Shown in pieces: positions 7,365 to 15,770 of a stretch of 64,000 nt of DNA. Numbering within the stretch: position 1 is the stretch's first letter; every line of letters begins with the position of its first letter. The DNA lies in assembly GCF_002234575.2 (NCBI RefSeq), contig NZ_CP022464.2, forward strand, positions 1,488,001 to 1,552,000. Reading direction: 5' to 3'. Below the pieces are notes generated by a model. The model ran no database searches. It was not told the DNA's origin and saw nothing but the letters and a program-made list of their open reading frames with translations. This stretch comes from Enterocloster bolteae. Lineage in GTDB: Bacteria > Bacillota > Clostridia > Lachnospirales > Lachnospiraceae. The position numbers were made by a program, and so were the translations under genes.

Positions 7365-8744
7365 ATGAACGATTATATCCAGTTATGGTATGACGAATAT
7401 GAGACAGAGGCAAGAACACTGATGCACGATATCTGGGAGCATCCGGAGTTTGCCATGGAAGAATACTACACGGCCGGGCGTCTGGCCGGATTTATGAAGG
7501 AACAAGGGTTTGAAACGCGTACATTCAATGCCAAGGAGCCGCAGTCGCAGTCCGCGCCTCATAATACAGTATATGCAAAATGGGGAAGCGGGAAGCCGGT
7601 TATCGGAATACTGGGAGAGCTGGATTCCTTAAAGGGTCTTGGACAGGAAAATGTGCCCTATTACAGTCCTGTTCCAGGCTGCGGACACGGATGCGGACAC
7701 AATCTCATTGCGGGCTGCGGGGCAGCCGCCGCTTCATCCCTTAAATTCGCAGCGGAGAGGGAGGAGCTGTCCGGCACCATCATCTATGTGGGCTGTCCGG
7801 CTGAGGAGACTCTCGACGGTAAGGTGTGGCTGGCCAAATGGGGATATTTTGACGATATGGACGTGTGCCTGATGTGGCATCCGGGGGGACATGAACTTAA
7901 ATTTGCGGGCTATACCAACATGGCTCTGACCAGTATTCTCTTTGAATATTTCGGAAAGACAGCCCATGGGGTAAGGGCATGGAACGGAAGAAGCGCCCTG
8001 GACGCCTGTGAGCTTATGAACATAGGCGTGAATTACCTCAGGGAACACATGACACCGGAATGTTCCATCCACTATGTCTATGAGGACGGCGGGGATATGC
8101 CCAACGTGGTTCCTGAACATGCATCTGTTTTCTATTATATCCGCTCCAGGGATGAGGAGAACAGGGAGTTGGTGGAACGGGTCAAGGCAGTTGCCCAGGG
8201 GGCAGCCATTATGACGGAGACGAAGCTTAAGATGACCCTGCGCACCTATTGCAGGGGCAATTTCCCGGCCATTGCCCTGAACCGTTATGTATACGAAGAG
8301 GTAAAGAAGATACCGCCTCTCACGTACAGCGGGGAGGACTATGAATTTGCCAGGAAGCTCCACCGGAATTTCTTTGAAGAGGAACCGCCTGAGGAGCCGG
8401 ATGCGCTGATTCCCGTCAAGACTTCTCCGGTTAAGGACTGGGATTCTATTCCATTTTTCAGAGGCACGTCAGATGTGGGAGATGTGAGCCACATTCTTCC
8501 CACCATACAGCTCAGCGGCCTTGGGGAAGTAGCAGGAACCAGGGCGCACCACTGGACCGTCACTGCGGCAGCCGGAACTGCTATCGGGGAAAAGGCAGCT
8601 GTTTATACCAGCAAGATTATTTCACAGAGCGCTCTGGACATACTTAAGAACCCGGGATTGGTGGAAGGATTCTGGAAGGATTTTACGGAATCCAGAAATG
8701 CCAGAAAGATGCCGCCCTATGAAAAGTGTTCCTTCCGGATATAA
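7365..8744 (+). CDS. M20 family amidohydrolase, AbgB-like
   Basis: A 459-residue metallopeptidase-fold amidohydrolase of the M20 family. Relatives such as AbgB cleave p-aminobenzoyl-glutamate and other acyl-amino acid amides. Visible motifs are LGELDSL, GCGHGCGHN with candidate metal ligands His108 and His112, and the catalytic Glu pair 147-148 in CPAEETLDGK. The AHGV segment (KTAHGVRAW) marks the inserted dimerisation domain. It has no signal peptide and should be cytosolic. It sits between the two membrane proteins and a creatininase-family enzyme, so two different amide-bond hydrolases are co-expressed. The natural substrate cannot be read from sequence. Confidence 0.85.
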   Translation: MNDYIQLWYDEYETEARTLMHDIWEHPEFAMEEYYTAGRLAGFMKEQGFETRTFNAKEPQSQSAPHNTVYAKWGSGKPVIGILGELDSLKGLGQENVPYYSPVPGCGHGCGHNLIAGCGAAAASSLKFAAEREELSGTIIYVGCPAEETLDGKVWLAKWGYFDDMDVCLMWHPGGHELKFAGYTNMALTSILFEYFGKTAHGVRAWNGRSALDACELMNIGVNYLREHMTPECSIHYVYEDGGDMPNVVPEHASVFYYIRSRDEENRELVERVKAVAQGAAIMTETKLKMTLRTYCRGNFPAIALNRYVYEEVKKIPPLTYSGEDYEFARKLHRNFFEEEPPEEPDALIPVKTSPVKDWDSIPFFRGTSDVGDVSHILPTIQLSGLGEVAGTRAHHWTVTAAAGTAIGEKAAVYTSKIISQSALDILKNPGLVEGFWKDFTESRNARKMPPYEKCSFRI

Positions 8745-8785
8745 GAGGAAAGGAACAGTTACAGGAAAGGAGACTGCAGATAGCG

Positions 8786-9553
8786 ATGAAACATCCTTAC
8801 AGGTGGGACAATTTGAACAGAGAAGAACTGAGAAAGCTGGCAGAAGAAAACACCCTGGTACTCATACCTTTGGGGGCAACGGAGCAGCATGGCCCGCACC
8901 TTCCCGCGGGTACGGATTCCATGCTGGCAGAGGCTGCCTGTGATATTGCGGCAAAAAAGCTGGATGAGATGGGCCGTCACGCGGTGATAGCTCCCACTGT
9001 CACCATATCCAACTCACTGCACCACGGAAGTTATCCGGGGACATTGTCCCTGGATCCCAGGCTGTATATGGACTATCTCACAAGCATAGCCAGAGGTATC
9101 GTATCCCATGGATTCAGAAATATATGCTGTGTCAACGGACACGGAGGGAATGGGACACCTACCGACATGGCTGTTATGGATATTGTCACCAGATACGGCA
9201 TCCATATTTCCTGGGTTCCGTATTATGTGGGATGCAATGGGGATTTTGAGGCCATTCTGGATACGCAGAGCAATATTTTCCATGCGGACGAGGTGGAGAC
9301 CTCCCTTATGCTTGCTCTGGATGAGAGCCTGGTGGACCCCTGTTATAAGGAAGCCAAAGGTGGAAATGTACAAAAAGGAACGCCCCATGGACGTCCGGGC
9401 CGGCCTTTCACCTTCCTGCCTTTTGAGACGCGTACAGAGACAGGCATCCTGGGAAACAGCTATGCTGCCACCAGGGAAAAGGGGGAACAGTTGTGGGAGG
9501 CAGTGGCCAGCCATCTGGTCCAGGCGCTGTTAGACCCGGAGCTGTGGCAGTAA
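8786..9553 (+). CDS. Creatininase family amidohydrolase
   Basis: A 255-residue member of the creatininase / arylmalonamidase-type metal-dependent amidohydrolase family, which opens cyclic amides or cleaves simple amides (creatinine, formamides, sugar-amine intermediates). The signature residues are present: GATEQHGPHLPAGTD with Glu33, His35 and Asp44, NGHGGN with His119, and the downstream HADEVETS with Glu169. ATG 8786 is chosen because family similarity begins with it; AGGAG at 8768 is somewhat far (about 14 nt). A frame upstream overlaps the M20 gene and has no similarity. Which family activity applies here is unknown. Confidence 0.85.
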   Translation: MKHPYRWDNLNREELRKLAEENTLVLIPLGATEQHGPHLPAGTDSMLAEAACDIAAKKLDEMGRHAVIAPTVTISNSLHHGSYPGTLSLDPRLYMDYLTSIARGIVSHGFRNICCVNGHGGNGTPTDMAVMDIVTRYGIHISWVPYYVGCNGDFEAILDTQSNIFHADEVETSLMLALDESLVDPCYKEAKGGNVQKGTPHGRPGRPFTFLPFETRTETGILGNSYAATREKGEQLWEAVASHLVQALLDPELWQ

Positions 9554-9577
9554 CCGGCAGACCCGGGAAGGTAGGGG

Positions 9578-10786
9578 ATGGACGACAGAAAGGAACTGGA
9601 TATGCAATCAATATTTGATGAAAAGTGGAACCGTACAGGAACCGGAACTATAAAATGGAAGGCATCTGATGAGGGGAGGAAGGATATTATACCCATGGGA
9701 ATTGCCGACATGGAGTTTGCTACTGCACCCTGTGTGATAGAGGCGGTTAGACGGCGGATGGAGCATCCGTTGTTCGGCTATTTTAATCTGGATAACCGGT
9801 TTTATGAGGCAATCATGAATTGGCATGGGAGGCATTTTCACAATGAGGACCTGCGGCCAGAGCACATACTTTATCAGAATGGAGTACTGGGGGGAATCGC
9901 AGCAGCGCTTCAGGCATTTACCCTTCCGGGAGACAGGGTACTGTGCAGCGGACCTGTTTATTCAGGATTCATCCGTACCGTTGGGGATCTGGGGCGGGTG
10001 CTCTGCCCCAGTATGCTGAAGCCGGACCGGGAAGGAATAATGCGCCTGGATCTGGAGGATATGGAGAGGAAAATTCTCGATAACAAGGTGAAAGCATTTA
10101 TATTCTGCTCCCCCCATAATCCTACGGGCAGGGTCTGGGATGAGGATGAGATAAGGGATGTGGCTGTCCTTTGCGGAAAATACCATGTGCTTTTAATTTC
10201 AGATGAGATATGGGCCGATTTTACGCCGGGGGGCAAGCAGCATATACCCACTGCCATGGTATCGGGCCTGGCAAAGGATATTACCATAAGCCTGTATTCG
10301 CCCACAAAAACCTTCAATCTGGCCAGTCTGCGCTGTGCCTATGCTGTGGCGTATGCACCGTGGCTGCGGGATGCCATGGAGAAGGCTGCGGTCATGACCC
10401 ATTTTAACAATCCCAATGTGCTGTCCTGCGAGGCGCTGATTGGAGCATACCAGGAGGGTGGGGAGTGGGTGGAACAGCTCAACCGGTATATCAGAAAAAA
10501 CCAGGAATATGTACATGACTATGTAACATCCCGGTTTTCCGGAGTCAGGATGCAGATGCCGGAGGGGACATACCTGGGATGGCTGGACTGTTCTGCGCCT
10601 TCTCTGGATTTCGAACAGATACTTAAGGACATGGAGCATTGCGGCGTGCTTGGAAATGACGGTGCTTCTTACCTGGCGCCGAAGCACGTCCGGCTTAATC
10701 TGGCATGTCCTATGTCAGTCTGTGAGGAAGCCATGTCGCGGCTGGAACGGTATGTGTTTCATATCCGGGGAGAAAGGACGGCGTGA
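9578..10786 (+). CDS. PLP-dependent aminotransferase class I/II, MalY/PatB type
   Basis: A 402-residue fold-type I PLP enzyme of the MalY/PatB subgroup, whose known members are C-S beta-lyases (cystathionine beta-lyase) or aminotransferases. It starts with the subgroup's FDxxxxRxGTxxxKW-like segment (DEKWNRTGTGTIKW) and IPMGIADMEFATAP. CSPHNPTGRVW and SDEIWADF are cofactor-binding, and Lys244 in SPTKTFNLAS is the Schiff-base lysine. GGAAGG precedes ATG 9578. It is the fourth enzyme-coding step of the operon and probably acts on an amine, amino acid or sulfur amino acid released by the hydrolases. Confidence 0.87.
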   Translation: MDDRKELDMQSIFDEKWNRTGTGTIKWKASDEGRKDIIPMGIADMEFATAPCVIEAVRRRMEHPLFGYFNLDNRFYEAIMNWHGRHFHNEDLRPEHILYQNGVLGGIAAALQAFTLPGDRVLCSGPVYSGFIRTVGDLGRVLCPSMLKPDREGIMRLDLEDMERKILDNKVKAFIFCSPHNPTGRVWDEDEIRDVAVLCGKYHVLLISDEIWADFTPGGKQHIPTAMVSGLAKDITISLYSPTKTFNLASLRCAYAVAYAPWLRDAMEKAAVMTHFNNPNVLSCEALIGAYQEGGEWVEQLNRYIRKNQEYVHDYVTSRFSGVRMQMPEGTYLGWLDCSAPSLDFEQILKDMEHCGVLGNDGASYLAPKHVRLNLACPMSVCEEAMSRLERYVFHIRGERTA

Positions 10787-12036
10787 TGGAAAAACAGGAA
10801 AACAGATTATTTTATGGCTGGTCTGTTGTGCTTGGTTGTGCAGTGGTATGCGGGTGTAATATTGGGGTCCTGTCCAATACCGTGGGAGTATTCCTGAAGC
10901 CTGTTTCCATAGAGCTGGGGGTGTCCAGAAGCCAGATTGCCTTATATTCCAGCATATTTTCTGTGATTGGCATGTTTTCTGCCCCTTTCCAGGGGAGGCT
11001 GATGGAAAAGTACAGTCTAAAGAAGCTGATGGTTTCCGGTTCCGTGATTGCGGGAATCTGCCTGTTCTGCTATTCCTTTGCTCCGGGCCTGTGGTTCTTT
11101 TATGCAAATGCCGTTCTATGCGGCCTTGTATTTGGATTTACGAATCTGATTCCCGTAAATAAGATTCTCTCTAACTGGTTCACAAAAAAGAAGGGGACGG
11201 CGGTGGGGGTTGCCTTGGCAGGCTCCGGACTCATGGCCATGGTGGTGACGCCGGTCCTTTCACATATGGTGGCAGATTACGGCTGGAGGAGCGGATACCG
11301 CTTTATCGGGAGCCTGTACCTGCTGCTTATGGTACCGGTCATCCTCTTTGTTATAAAGGAATCGCCGGAGGATGGGAAGTTCGGGGGAGGGGGAACGGGA
11401 GACACGGAAACCGGAGACCAGAATATAAAAACCGGGCTTACCAGAGCCCAGGCCATGGGTACCAGGCGGTTCTGGCTGATACTGGCAGCGCTGGTGCTGG
11501 CCAGTTCAGTGGCTATGGGGATTCAGCAGCATATGATAGCATATCTTACAGATATGGGATACGGGCAGCAGTATGCATCTGGTATATATTCCCTGTCCAT
11601 GGGAGTTCTGATGGCAGGCAAAGTCATACTGGGAACTCTCTATGACCGTCTGGGGATAAAGGGAGCCTCCGTTTACATATGTCTGGCGCTGGCAGCTTCC
11701 CTGGGATTTCTGCTCATGGCAGATTTGCCGGGCATACCATATCTGTTTGCCGCTGCGTTTGGCCTTGCCAATGCCATCCAGTCCATACCGGCCACCTGTC
11801 TGGTGACACGTTTTTTTGGTACACGGGAATTTACGTCCATATACGGGATATGCAATGCAGGAAATATGGCAGGAATTGCGTTGGGCACATCCATGTCTGC
11901 ATGGATATACGATGCTTCCGGTTCCTATGTCGCGGCCTGGTATTTCTATCTGCTGCTGAGCGCAGTTATTTTCATACTCTATATAAGCGCTGACAGGGAA
12001 TACGAACGGCGTGTCCTGCAAAAATGCTGTCAGTGA
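10786..12036 (+). CDS. MFS transporter, oxalate/formate-antiporter-like
   Basis: A 416-residue 12-helix major facilitator. The N-terminal YGWSVVLGCAVVCG followed by NTVGVFLKP is typical of the OFA / monocarboxylate-type MFS group. A polar central loop (around residues 198-222, Gly/Glu/Asp-rich) separates the two halves. ATG 10786 overlaps the last base of the preceding TGA, so translation is coupled. As last gene of the amidohydrolase operon it could export a product or import an organic acid in exchange. The operon ends here; the next gene has its own promoter. Confidence 0.85.
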   Translation: MEKQENRLFYGWSVVLGCAVVCGCNIGVLSNTVGVFLKPVSIELGVSRSQIALYSSIFSVIGMFSAPFQGRLMEKYSLKKLMVSGSVIAGICLFCYSFAPGLWFFYANAVLCGLVFGFTNLIPVNKILSNWFTKKKGTAVGVALAGSGLMAMVVTPVLSHMVADYGWRSGYRFIGSLYLLLMVPVILFVIKESPEDGKFGGGGTGDTETGDQNIKTGLTRAQAMGTRRFWLILAALVLASSVAMGIQQHMIAYLTDMGYGQQYASGIYSLSMGVLMAGKVILGTLYDRLGIKGASVYICLALAASLGFLLMADLPGIPYLFAAAFGLANAIQSIPATCLVTRFFGTREFTSIYGICNAGNMAGIALGTSMSAWIYDASGSYVAAWYFYLLLSAVIFILYISADREYERRVLQKCCQ

Positions 12037-12087
12037 ATCAGTGTATATCTCTGACATTTTATACTCCGACATTTTTACAAACAAAGA

Positions 12088-12116
12088 TTGACAACCATTT
12101 AACATTGTGGTATTAT
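12088..12116 (+). promoter_or_regulatory. Sigma-A promoter of the nucleobase permease gene
   Basis: TTGACA (12088-12093) and TATTAT (12111-12116) with a 17-bp spacer. This leaves a leader of roughly 145 nt before the start codon. I looked for a purine riboswitch core in it and did not find one. Confidence 0.75.
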
Positions 12117-12242
12117 TTTACAATAAGATATAAATAAAACGTCAAAAAATTATTCATATATACAAACAAAAAAGTGGTTCTATGGAACGCATAATGGAAA
12201 AATAGCTATAATCAGGCTGTCTTTCTGTTTGCTTTCATAGGA

Positions 12243-12265
12243 CCTTTTTATATGAAAAGGAGGTA
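12243..12265 (+). promoter_or_regulatory. Possible hairpin covering the permease ribosome binding site
   Basis: CCTTTT (12243-12248) can pair with AAAAGG (12255-12260), the first half of the AAAAGGAGG ribosome binding site of the permease. It could modulate translation, but the stem is short and AT-rich. Confidence 0.3.
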
Positions 12266-12267
12266 AA

Positions 12268-13605
12268 ATGAAAGAAGGCAAACACAAAAAAGAATCAGTT
12301 TTTGAACTGAACGGCGGGATGCCGCCTTTGGGACAGGCGCTTCCCCTGGCTTTCCAACACATTGTGGCGATGATAGTGGGATGTGTGACCCCTGCCATCA
12401 TCATTGCGGGTGTGGCCGGTTTAAGCGGGGAAGATAAGGTCATCATTGTCCAGGCGGCTCTTGTGGTATCTGCTTTGGCCACCCTTTTGCAGGTATTCCC
12501 GGTCGGATTCAGGAAAGGCAGCCTTCAGTTTGGAGCGGGACTGCCGTTGATTGTCGGGGTTGGATTTGCCTATGTCACAAGCATGTCCACCATTGTGGAG
12601 GGCTACGGTATAGCCACCATCTTCGGGGCAGAGATTGTAGGCGGAATCGTGGCAGTACTGGTAGGTCTGTCCTACAACAAGATCAAGTCACTGTTTCCGC
12701 CGCTGATTATAGGTATTGTCATCCTGTGCATCGGCTTGTCCCTATACCCCATTGCCATTCGCTATATGGCAGGAGGACAGGGCAGTGAGTCCTATGGTTC
12801 CTGGCAGAACTGGCTGGTGGCAGCACTTACCCTGACTGTGGTCATAGTCTGTAATAATTATGGCAGGGGAATCATAAAGCTGGCTTCTGTACTTATCGGA
12901 ATTATCGTTGGATACGGCGTTGCCCTTGGGTTTGGAATGGTTGATTTCAGCGCTGTGGGACGTGCAGGCATATTTGCCCTTCCAAAGATAATGCATTTTG
13001 GAATTGAATTTGAAGTTTCATCCTGTGTGGCAATCGGTCTGCTGTTTGCCATCAATTCCCTGCAGGCCATGGGGGATGTGACAGCCACCACCATGGGCGG
13101 AATGGACAGGGAAGCCACGGATAAGGAGCTGCGGGGCGGTATTCTGGGATTCGGGCTGAGCAATATCATAGGAGCCTTTTTTGGGGGACTTCCCAATGTG
13201 ACATTCAGCCAGAATGTGGGGATTGTCACCACCACCAAGGTGGTGAACCGCTGGGTCGCTGCTCTGGCAGCCATTATATTGGGGATTGCGGGAATACTGC
13301 CAAAGTTTTCCGCCTTTCTCACCAGTGTTCCCCAGTGTGTGCTGGGCGGAGCTACCCTGACTGTGTTTGCCGCCATCACAGTGACCGGAATCCGCATGAT
13401 ATTCAATACAGGCCTGTCGGTGAGAAGCGGCTTTATCGTTGGTATAGCGGTGGCTCTTGGAGCAGGGGTTACCCAGGCATCCGACGCGCTCTGCGGTTTT
13501 CCCTCCTGGATGACCGTGGTGTTTGCAAAAACGCCTGTGGTCATAGCGGCAGTTGTTTCCATTCTCCTGAACCTGCTGCTGCCAAAGGATAAAGAGGAGC
13601 GGTAG
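12268..13605 (+). CDS. Nucleobase:cation symporter-2 (xanthine/uracil permease family)
   Basis: A 445-residue NCS2/NAT family permease with about 12-14 membrane segments. The NAT signature reads QNVGIVTTTK starting at Gln315-Asn316, in the substrate-binding half-helix region, and the upstream FAINSLQAMGDVTATT is the TM8 substrate motif. Members of the xanthine/uric acid branch usually show this TM8 Glu/Asp-containing segment, so a purine such as xanthine or urate is a more likely substrate than uracil; this remains inference. Strong AAAAGGAGG precedes ATG 12268. It has its own promoter and terminator and lies just after the amidohydrolase operon. Confidence 0.87.
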   Translation: MKEGKHKKESVFELNGGMPPLGQALPLAFQHIVAMIVGCVTPAIIIAGVAGLSGEDKVIIVQAALVVSALATLLQVFPVGFRKGSLQFGAGLPLIVGVGFAYVTSMSTIVEGYGIATIFGAEIVGGIVAVLVGLSYNKIKSLFPPLIIGIVILCIGLSLYPIAIRYMAGGQGSESYGSWQNWLVAALTLTVVIVCNNYGRGIIKLASVLIGIIVGYGVALGFGMVDFSAVGRAGIFALPKIMHFGIEFEVSSCVAIGLLFAINSLQAMGDVTATTMGGMDREATDKELRGGILGFGLSNIIGAFFGGLPNVTFSQNVGIVTTTKVVNRWVAALAAIILGIAGILPKFSAFLTSVPQCVLGGATLTVFAAITVTGIRMIFNTGLSVRSGFIVGIAVALGAGVTQASDALCGFPSWMTVVFAKTPVVIAAVVSILLNLLLPKDKEER

Positions 13606-13653
13606 GGGAGATATGTAACAGAAGTATAGAAATAAAAAGCATAGGGATAAAAG

Positions 13654-13702
13654 AACCGCTGTATGCCAGTTTGCAGAATGACTGACATACAGCGGTTTTG
13701 AT
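13654..13702 (+). terminator. Intrinsic terminator after the permease
   Basis: AACCGCTGTATG (13654-13665) pairs perfectly with CATACAGCGGTT (13686-13697); the inner CAGT and ACTG extend the stem. A T-rich stretch follows. Confidence 0.85.
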
Positions 13703-13800
13703 TTTGCGAACATTTGATTTTGCGAACATTTGATTTTGCGAACATTTGATTTTGCGAACATTTGATTTCCAAACATTTAATTTCCAAACATCTAAATTCC
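13700..13800. repeat. 16-bp tandem repeat (four perfect copies plus degenerate copies)
   Basis: The unit GATTTTGCGAACATTT occurs four times without change (13700-13715, 13716-13731, 13732-13747, 13748-13763). Two 15-bp relatives, GATTTCCAAACATTT and AATTTCCAAACATCT, and a partial copy follow to 13800. It lies between two convergent genes, directly after a terminator and 7 bp from the stop codon of the PAP2 gene. Confidence 0.95.
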
Positions 13801-13806
13801 GGCCTT

Positions 13807-14472
13807 TTAACTGAGCGCCTTCTGGGTGACCTTCTTGTCTTCGGCAGACCAGTTGTATCCGTAGACGATCCCGTAAATCACATAAGCCATGATAGCTGCT
13901 CCCACCATGTCGATAACCGAGTGCTGTTTCAAGAATACGGTAGACAGGCAGATGGAAACCATAAGGATGGCTGAACCGGCCCGCACCCAGGGATATTTCT
14001 TAAAGGACTCGCTCTTCATGATGGCGATGTGGGTGCCGATGGAGTTGTACACATGGATGCTGGGGAATACATTGGTAGGCGTATCCGTCTGGTACAGGGC
14101 GGCGACCATGCCGGAAAATATATTCTTACCCGGGTCAATGGCCGGTCTGAAATCTGTTCCGTTGTGGAAAAAGGTACAGATAATCAGGCTGATGGTCATA
14201 CCTGAGAACAGGAAGGTACAAATTCTGTAATAGTCTTCCTTATTACGGAAAAGGAAGAAAACTATGGTTCCTGCCACGTATAAAAACCACATCATGTAGG
14301 GAATAATAAAATATTCGTTGAAGGGTATGAAGTCGTCCAGGGCAACATGCATTACATGGTAATGACGGGTGACTGTCTTTTCCAGGTAACAGAACCATGG
14401 AAGATAAATGAAGCCGTAACACAGCAGCCATGCATGTTTGTACTTGGAAAGAAATGTTATAATATTTTTCAT
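13807..14472 (-). CDS. Phosphatase PAP2 family membrane protein
   Basis: A 221-residue integral membrane phosphatase of the PAP2 / inositol phosphorylceramide synthase-like group. Motif C2 is visible as NVFPSIHV with His140, and motif C3 as STVFLKQHSVIDMV with His184 and Asp188, in the C-terminal membrane segments. The first motif (KxxxxxxRP) is represented by GTDFRPAIDP. About six hydrophobic helices are present. Likely substrates are lipid phosphates or undecaprenyl pyrophosphate, acting at the outer face of the membrane. It has its own promoter and is divergent from the RpiR regulator gene. Confidence 0.87.
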   Translation of the reverse strand: MKNIITFLSKYKHAWLLCYGFIYLPWFCYLEKTVTRHYHVMHVALDDFIPFNEYFIIPYMMWFLYVAGTIVFFLFRNKEDYYRICTFLFSGMTISLIICTFFHNGTDFRPAIDPGKNIFSGMVAALYQTDTPTNVFPSIHVYNSIGTHIAIMKSESFKKYPWVRAGSAILMVSICLSTVFLKQHSVIDMVGAAIMAYVIYGIVYGYNWSAEDKKVTQKALS

Positions 14473-14533
14473 GATACCAGCCTCTTTCTCACATTTGAAG
14501 ACCTGATAATATGCGGCTAAATATAAACAAATT

Positions 14534-14550
14534 GTTAATAATATGTTAAC
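14534..14550. promoter_or_regulatory. Palindromic site in the PAP2 leader
   Basis: GTTAATAATATGTTAAC is a 17-bp inverted repeat (GTTAA/TTAAC arms) just downstream of the PAP2 -10 element on the minus strand. It may be an operator; no regulator can be assigned. Confidence 0.4.
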
Positions 14551-14558
14551 GTTTAGAG

Positions 14559-14587
14559 ATTATAGCACAGTAAAAAAGGAAAAACAA
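14559..14587 (-). promoter_or_regulatory. Promoter of the PAP2 gene
   Basis: On the minus strand TTGTTT (14582-14587) and TATAAT (14559-14564) are separated by 17 bp. Confidence 0.7.
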
Positions 14588-14698
14588 GGGGAGTAACGAA
14601 AAGTTAATAAAGTTTCATAAAGCATTATAATATATGACGAAAAACAACTTTTATTTTTAAGTTTTGTGTGCTATATTTAGACCATGAAATAAATTTAC

Positions 14699-15574
14699 AT
14701 GAGACAGGCGGAATATGATATGGGAGAGACACGAAGCGCGTTGGGAGTCATCTGCTCCTCCTATGACGAATTTTTTGAAGCAGAGAAAAAGATAGCGGAT
14801 TACATGATGGAGCATAAGGCGGAAGTGGTGGATATGACGGTGGGCGAGCTGGCCAGGGCCAGCGGGACCAGCGACGCCACTGTATCCCGGTTTTGCAGGC
14901 GGTGCGGCTTCAAAGGATTCCACAGCCTGAAGCTGGCATTGGCCAGGGAGGTGCTGGAAGAAGAACAAATGGACCGGAATGTGTCCAATGACATTGACCG
15001 CGGCGATCTGCGGCAGTCTCTTCAGAATATACTGGCTAACAAGGTGGCTGAGCTGACGGAGACCGTGAACATGATGGACCCGGCCAATCTGGAACATATT
15101 CTGGACAGGCTGGAGCATGCCCGAATGGTGCAGCTGGCAGCCGTGGGCAATACCATTCCCGTGGCTCTGGACGGCGCCTTCAAATTCAACCAGCTGGGAA
15201 TACCGGCTGTGGCAGGGGATATATGGGAAACCCAGACTGCCTATACCTTTAACCTGGGCCAGGAGGATGTGGTTATGGTCATATCCAATTCAGGAAGCTC
15301 CAAGCGTCTTCAGACCCTGGCAGAGGGGGCAAAGGAAAACGGATGCACGGTCATTCTCATTACCAATAATGGAAATTCGCCCTTGGCCAGGATATGTGAT
15401 TACAAGATTGTCACTGCCACCAGGGAAAAGCTGCTGACAGAGGAGTTCTGGTTTTCCAGGGTGACGGCTACGGCAGTGATGGAAATACTTTACCTTCTGC
15501 TCCGGGCTGGTATGAAGGGGTCCATGGAGCATATACGGCGTCATGAAAAAGCCATATCGCCGGATAAGAAATAA
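14699..15574 (+). CDS. MurR/RpiR family transcriptional regulator
   Basis: A regulator of up to 291 residues with an N-terminal helix-turn-helix of the RpiR type (about residues 20-95; GELARASGTSDATVSRFCRR is the recognition region) and a C-terminal SIS sugar-phosphate-binding domain (about 125-260; VMVISNSGSSKRL is its phosphosugar loop). ATG 14699 has no good ribosome binding site; ATG 14720 (residue 8) is equally possible. The following fruK-fruA operon has two GAAA-N5-TTTC inverted repeats of the kind RpiR proteins bind, so fructose 1-phosphate or a related sugar phosphate is a plausible effector. Confidence 0.87.
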   Translation: MRQAEYDMGETRSALGVICSSYDEFFEAEKKIADYMMEHKAEVVDMTVGELARASGTSDATVSRFCRRCGFKGFHSLKLALAREVLEEEQMDRNVSNDIDRGDLRQSLQNILANKVAELTETVNMMDPANLEHILDRLEHARMVQLAAVGNTIPVALDGAFKFNQLGIPAVAGDIWETQTAYTFNLGQEDVVMVISNSGSSKRLQTLAEGAKENGCTVILITNNGNSPLARICDYKIVTATREKLLTEEFWFSRVTATAVMEILYLLLRAGMKGSMEHIRRHEKAISPDKK

Positions 15575-15641
15575 TGGAACCGTGTTTCGCTGTTATTTAC
15601 GCGGGGCAGTACTAACGATAAAATAGAAAATAATGCACAAA

Positions 15642-15680
15642 AAACAGACGGCTTTTTACGGAAACAGGCCGTCTGTTTGT
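15642..15680 (+). terminator. Intrinsic terminator after rpiR-type gene
   Basis: AAACAGACGGC (15642-15652) pairs perfectly with GCCGTCTGTTT (15668-15678). Confidence 0.8.
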
Positions 15681-15702
15681 ATATTGCGACAAAAAAATGT
15701 AT

Positions 15703-15715
15703 GAAACAAATTTTC
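15703..15715. promoter_or_regulatory. Upstream operator-like inverted repeat of the fructose operon
   Basis: GAAACAAATTTTC is a GAAA-N5-TTTC inverted repeat located 13 bp upstream of the fruK -35 element. A second copy of the same form lies downstream of the -10. Confidence 0.6.
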
Positions 15716-15728
15716 TTATAAAATACTA

Positions 15729-15757
15729 TTGACGAAAATATAGCATCGTATTATGAT
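15729..15757 (+). promoter_or_regulatory. Promoter of fruK-fruA
   Basis: TTGACG (15729-15734) and TATGAT (15752-15757) with a 17-bp spacer. Confidence 0.8.
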
Positions 15758-15770
15758 AGAGACAACATAA

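Noticed and set aside
12117..12267. Purine riboswitch before the nucleobase permease
   Set aside because: I looked for the conserved purine aptamer core and its three-way junction and could not find it in this leader.
1990..13605. A uric acid / purine degradation cluster (carbamate kinase, RidA, M20, xanthine permease)
   Set aside because: Some members resemble such clusters, but the selenium-type hydroxylases, the YgeX-type lyase, allantoinase-like and carbamoyltransferase genes are absent, and the genes lie in separate transcription units.
13018..13787. Long minus-strand open frames through the permease gene and the 16-bp repeat
   Set aside because: They run antisense to the NCS2 permease and into the tandem repeat, have no family similarity and no convincing ribosome binding site. 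The repeated peptide in them is only the translated repeat.
13686..13800. CRISPR array
   Set aside because: The 16-bp units are directly adjacent without unique spacers and no cas gene is present.
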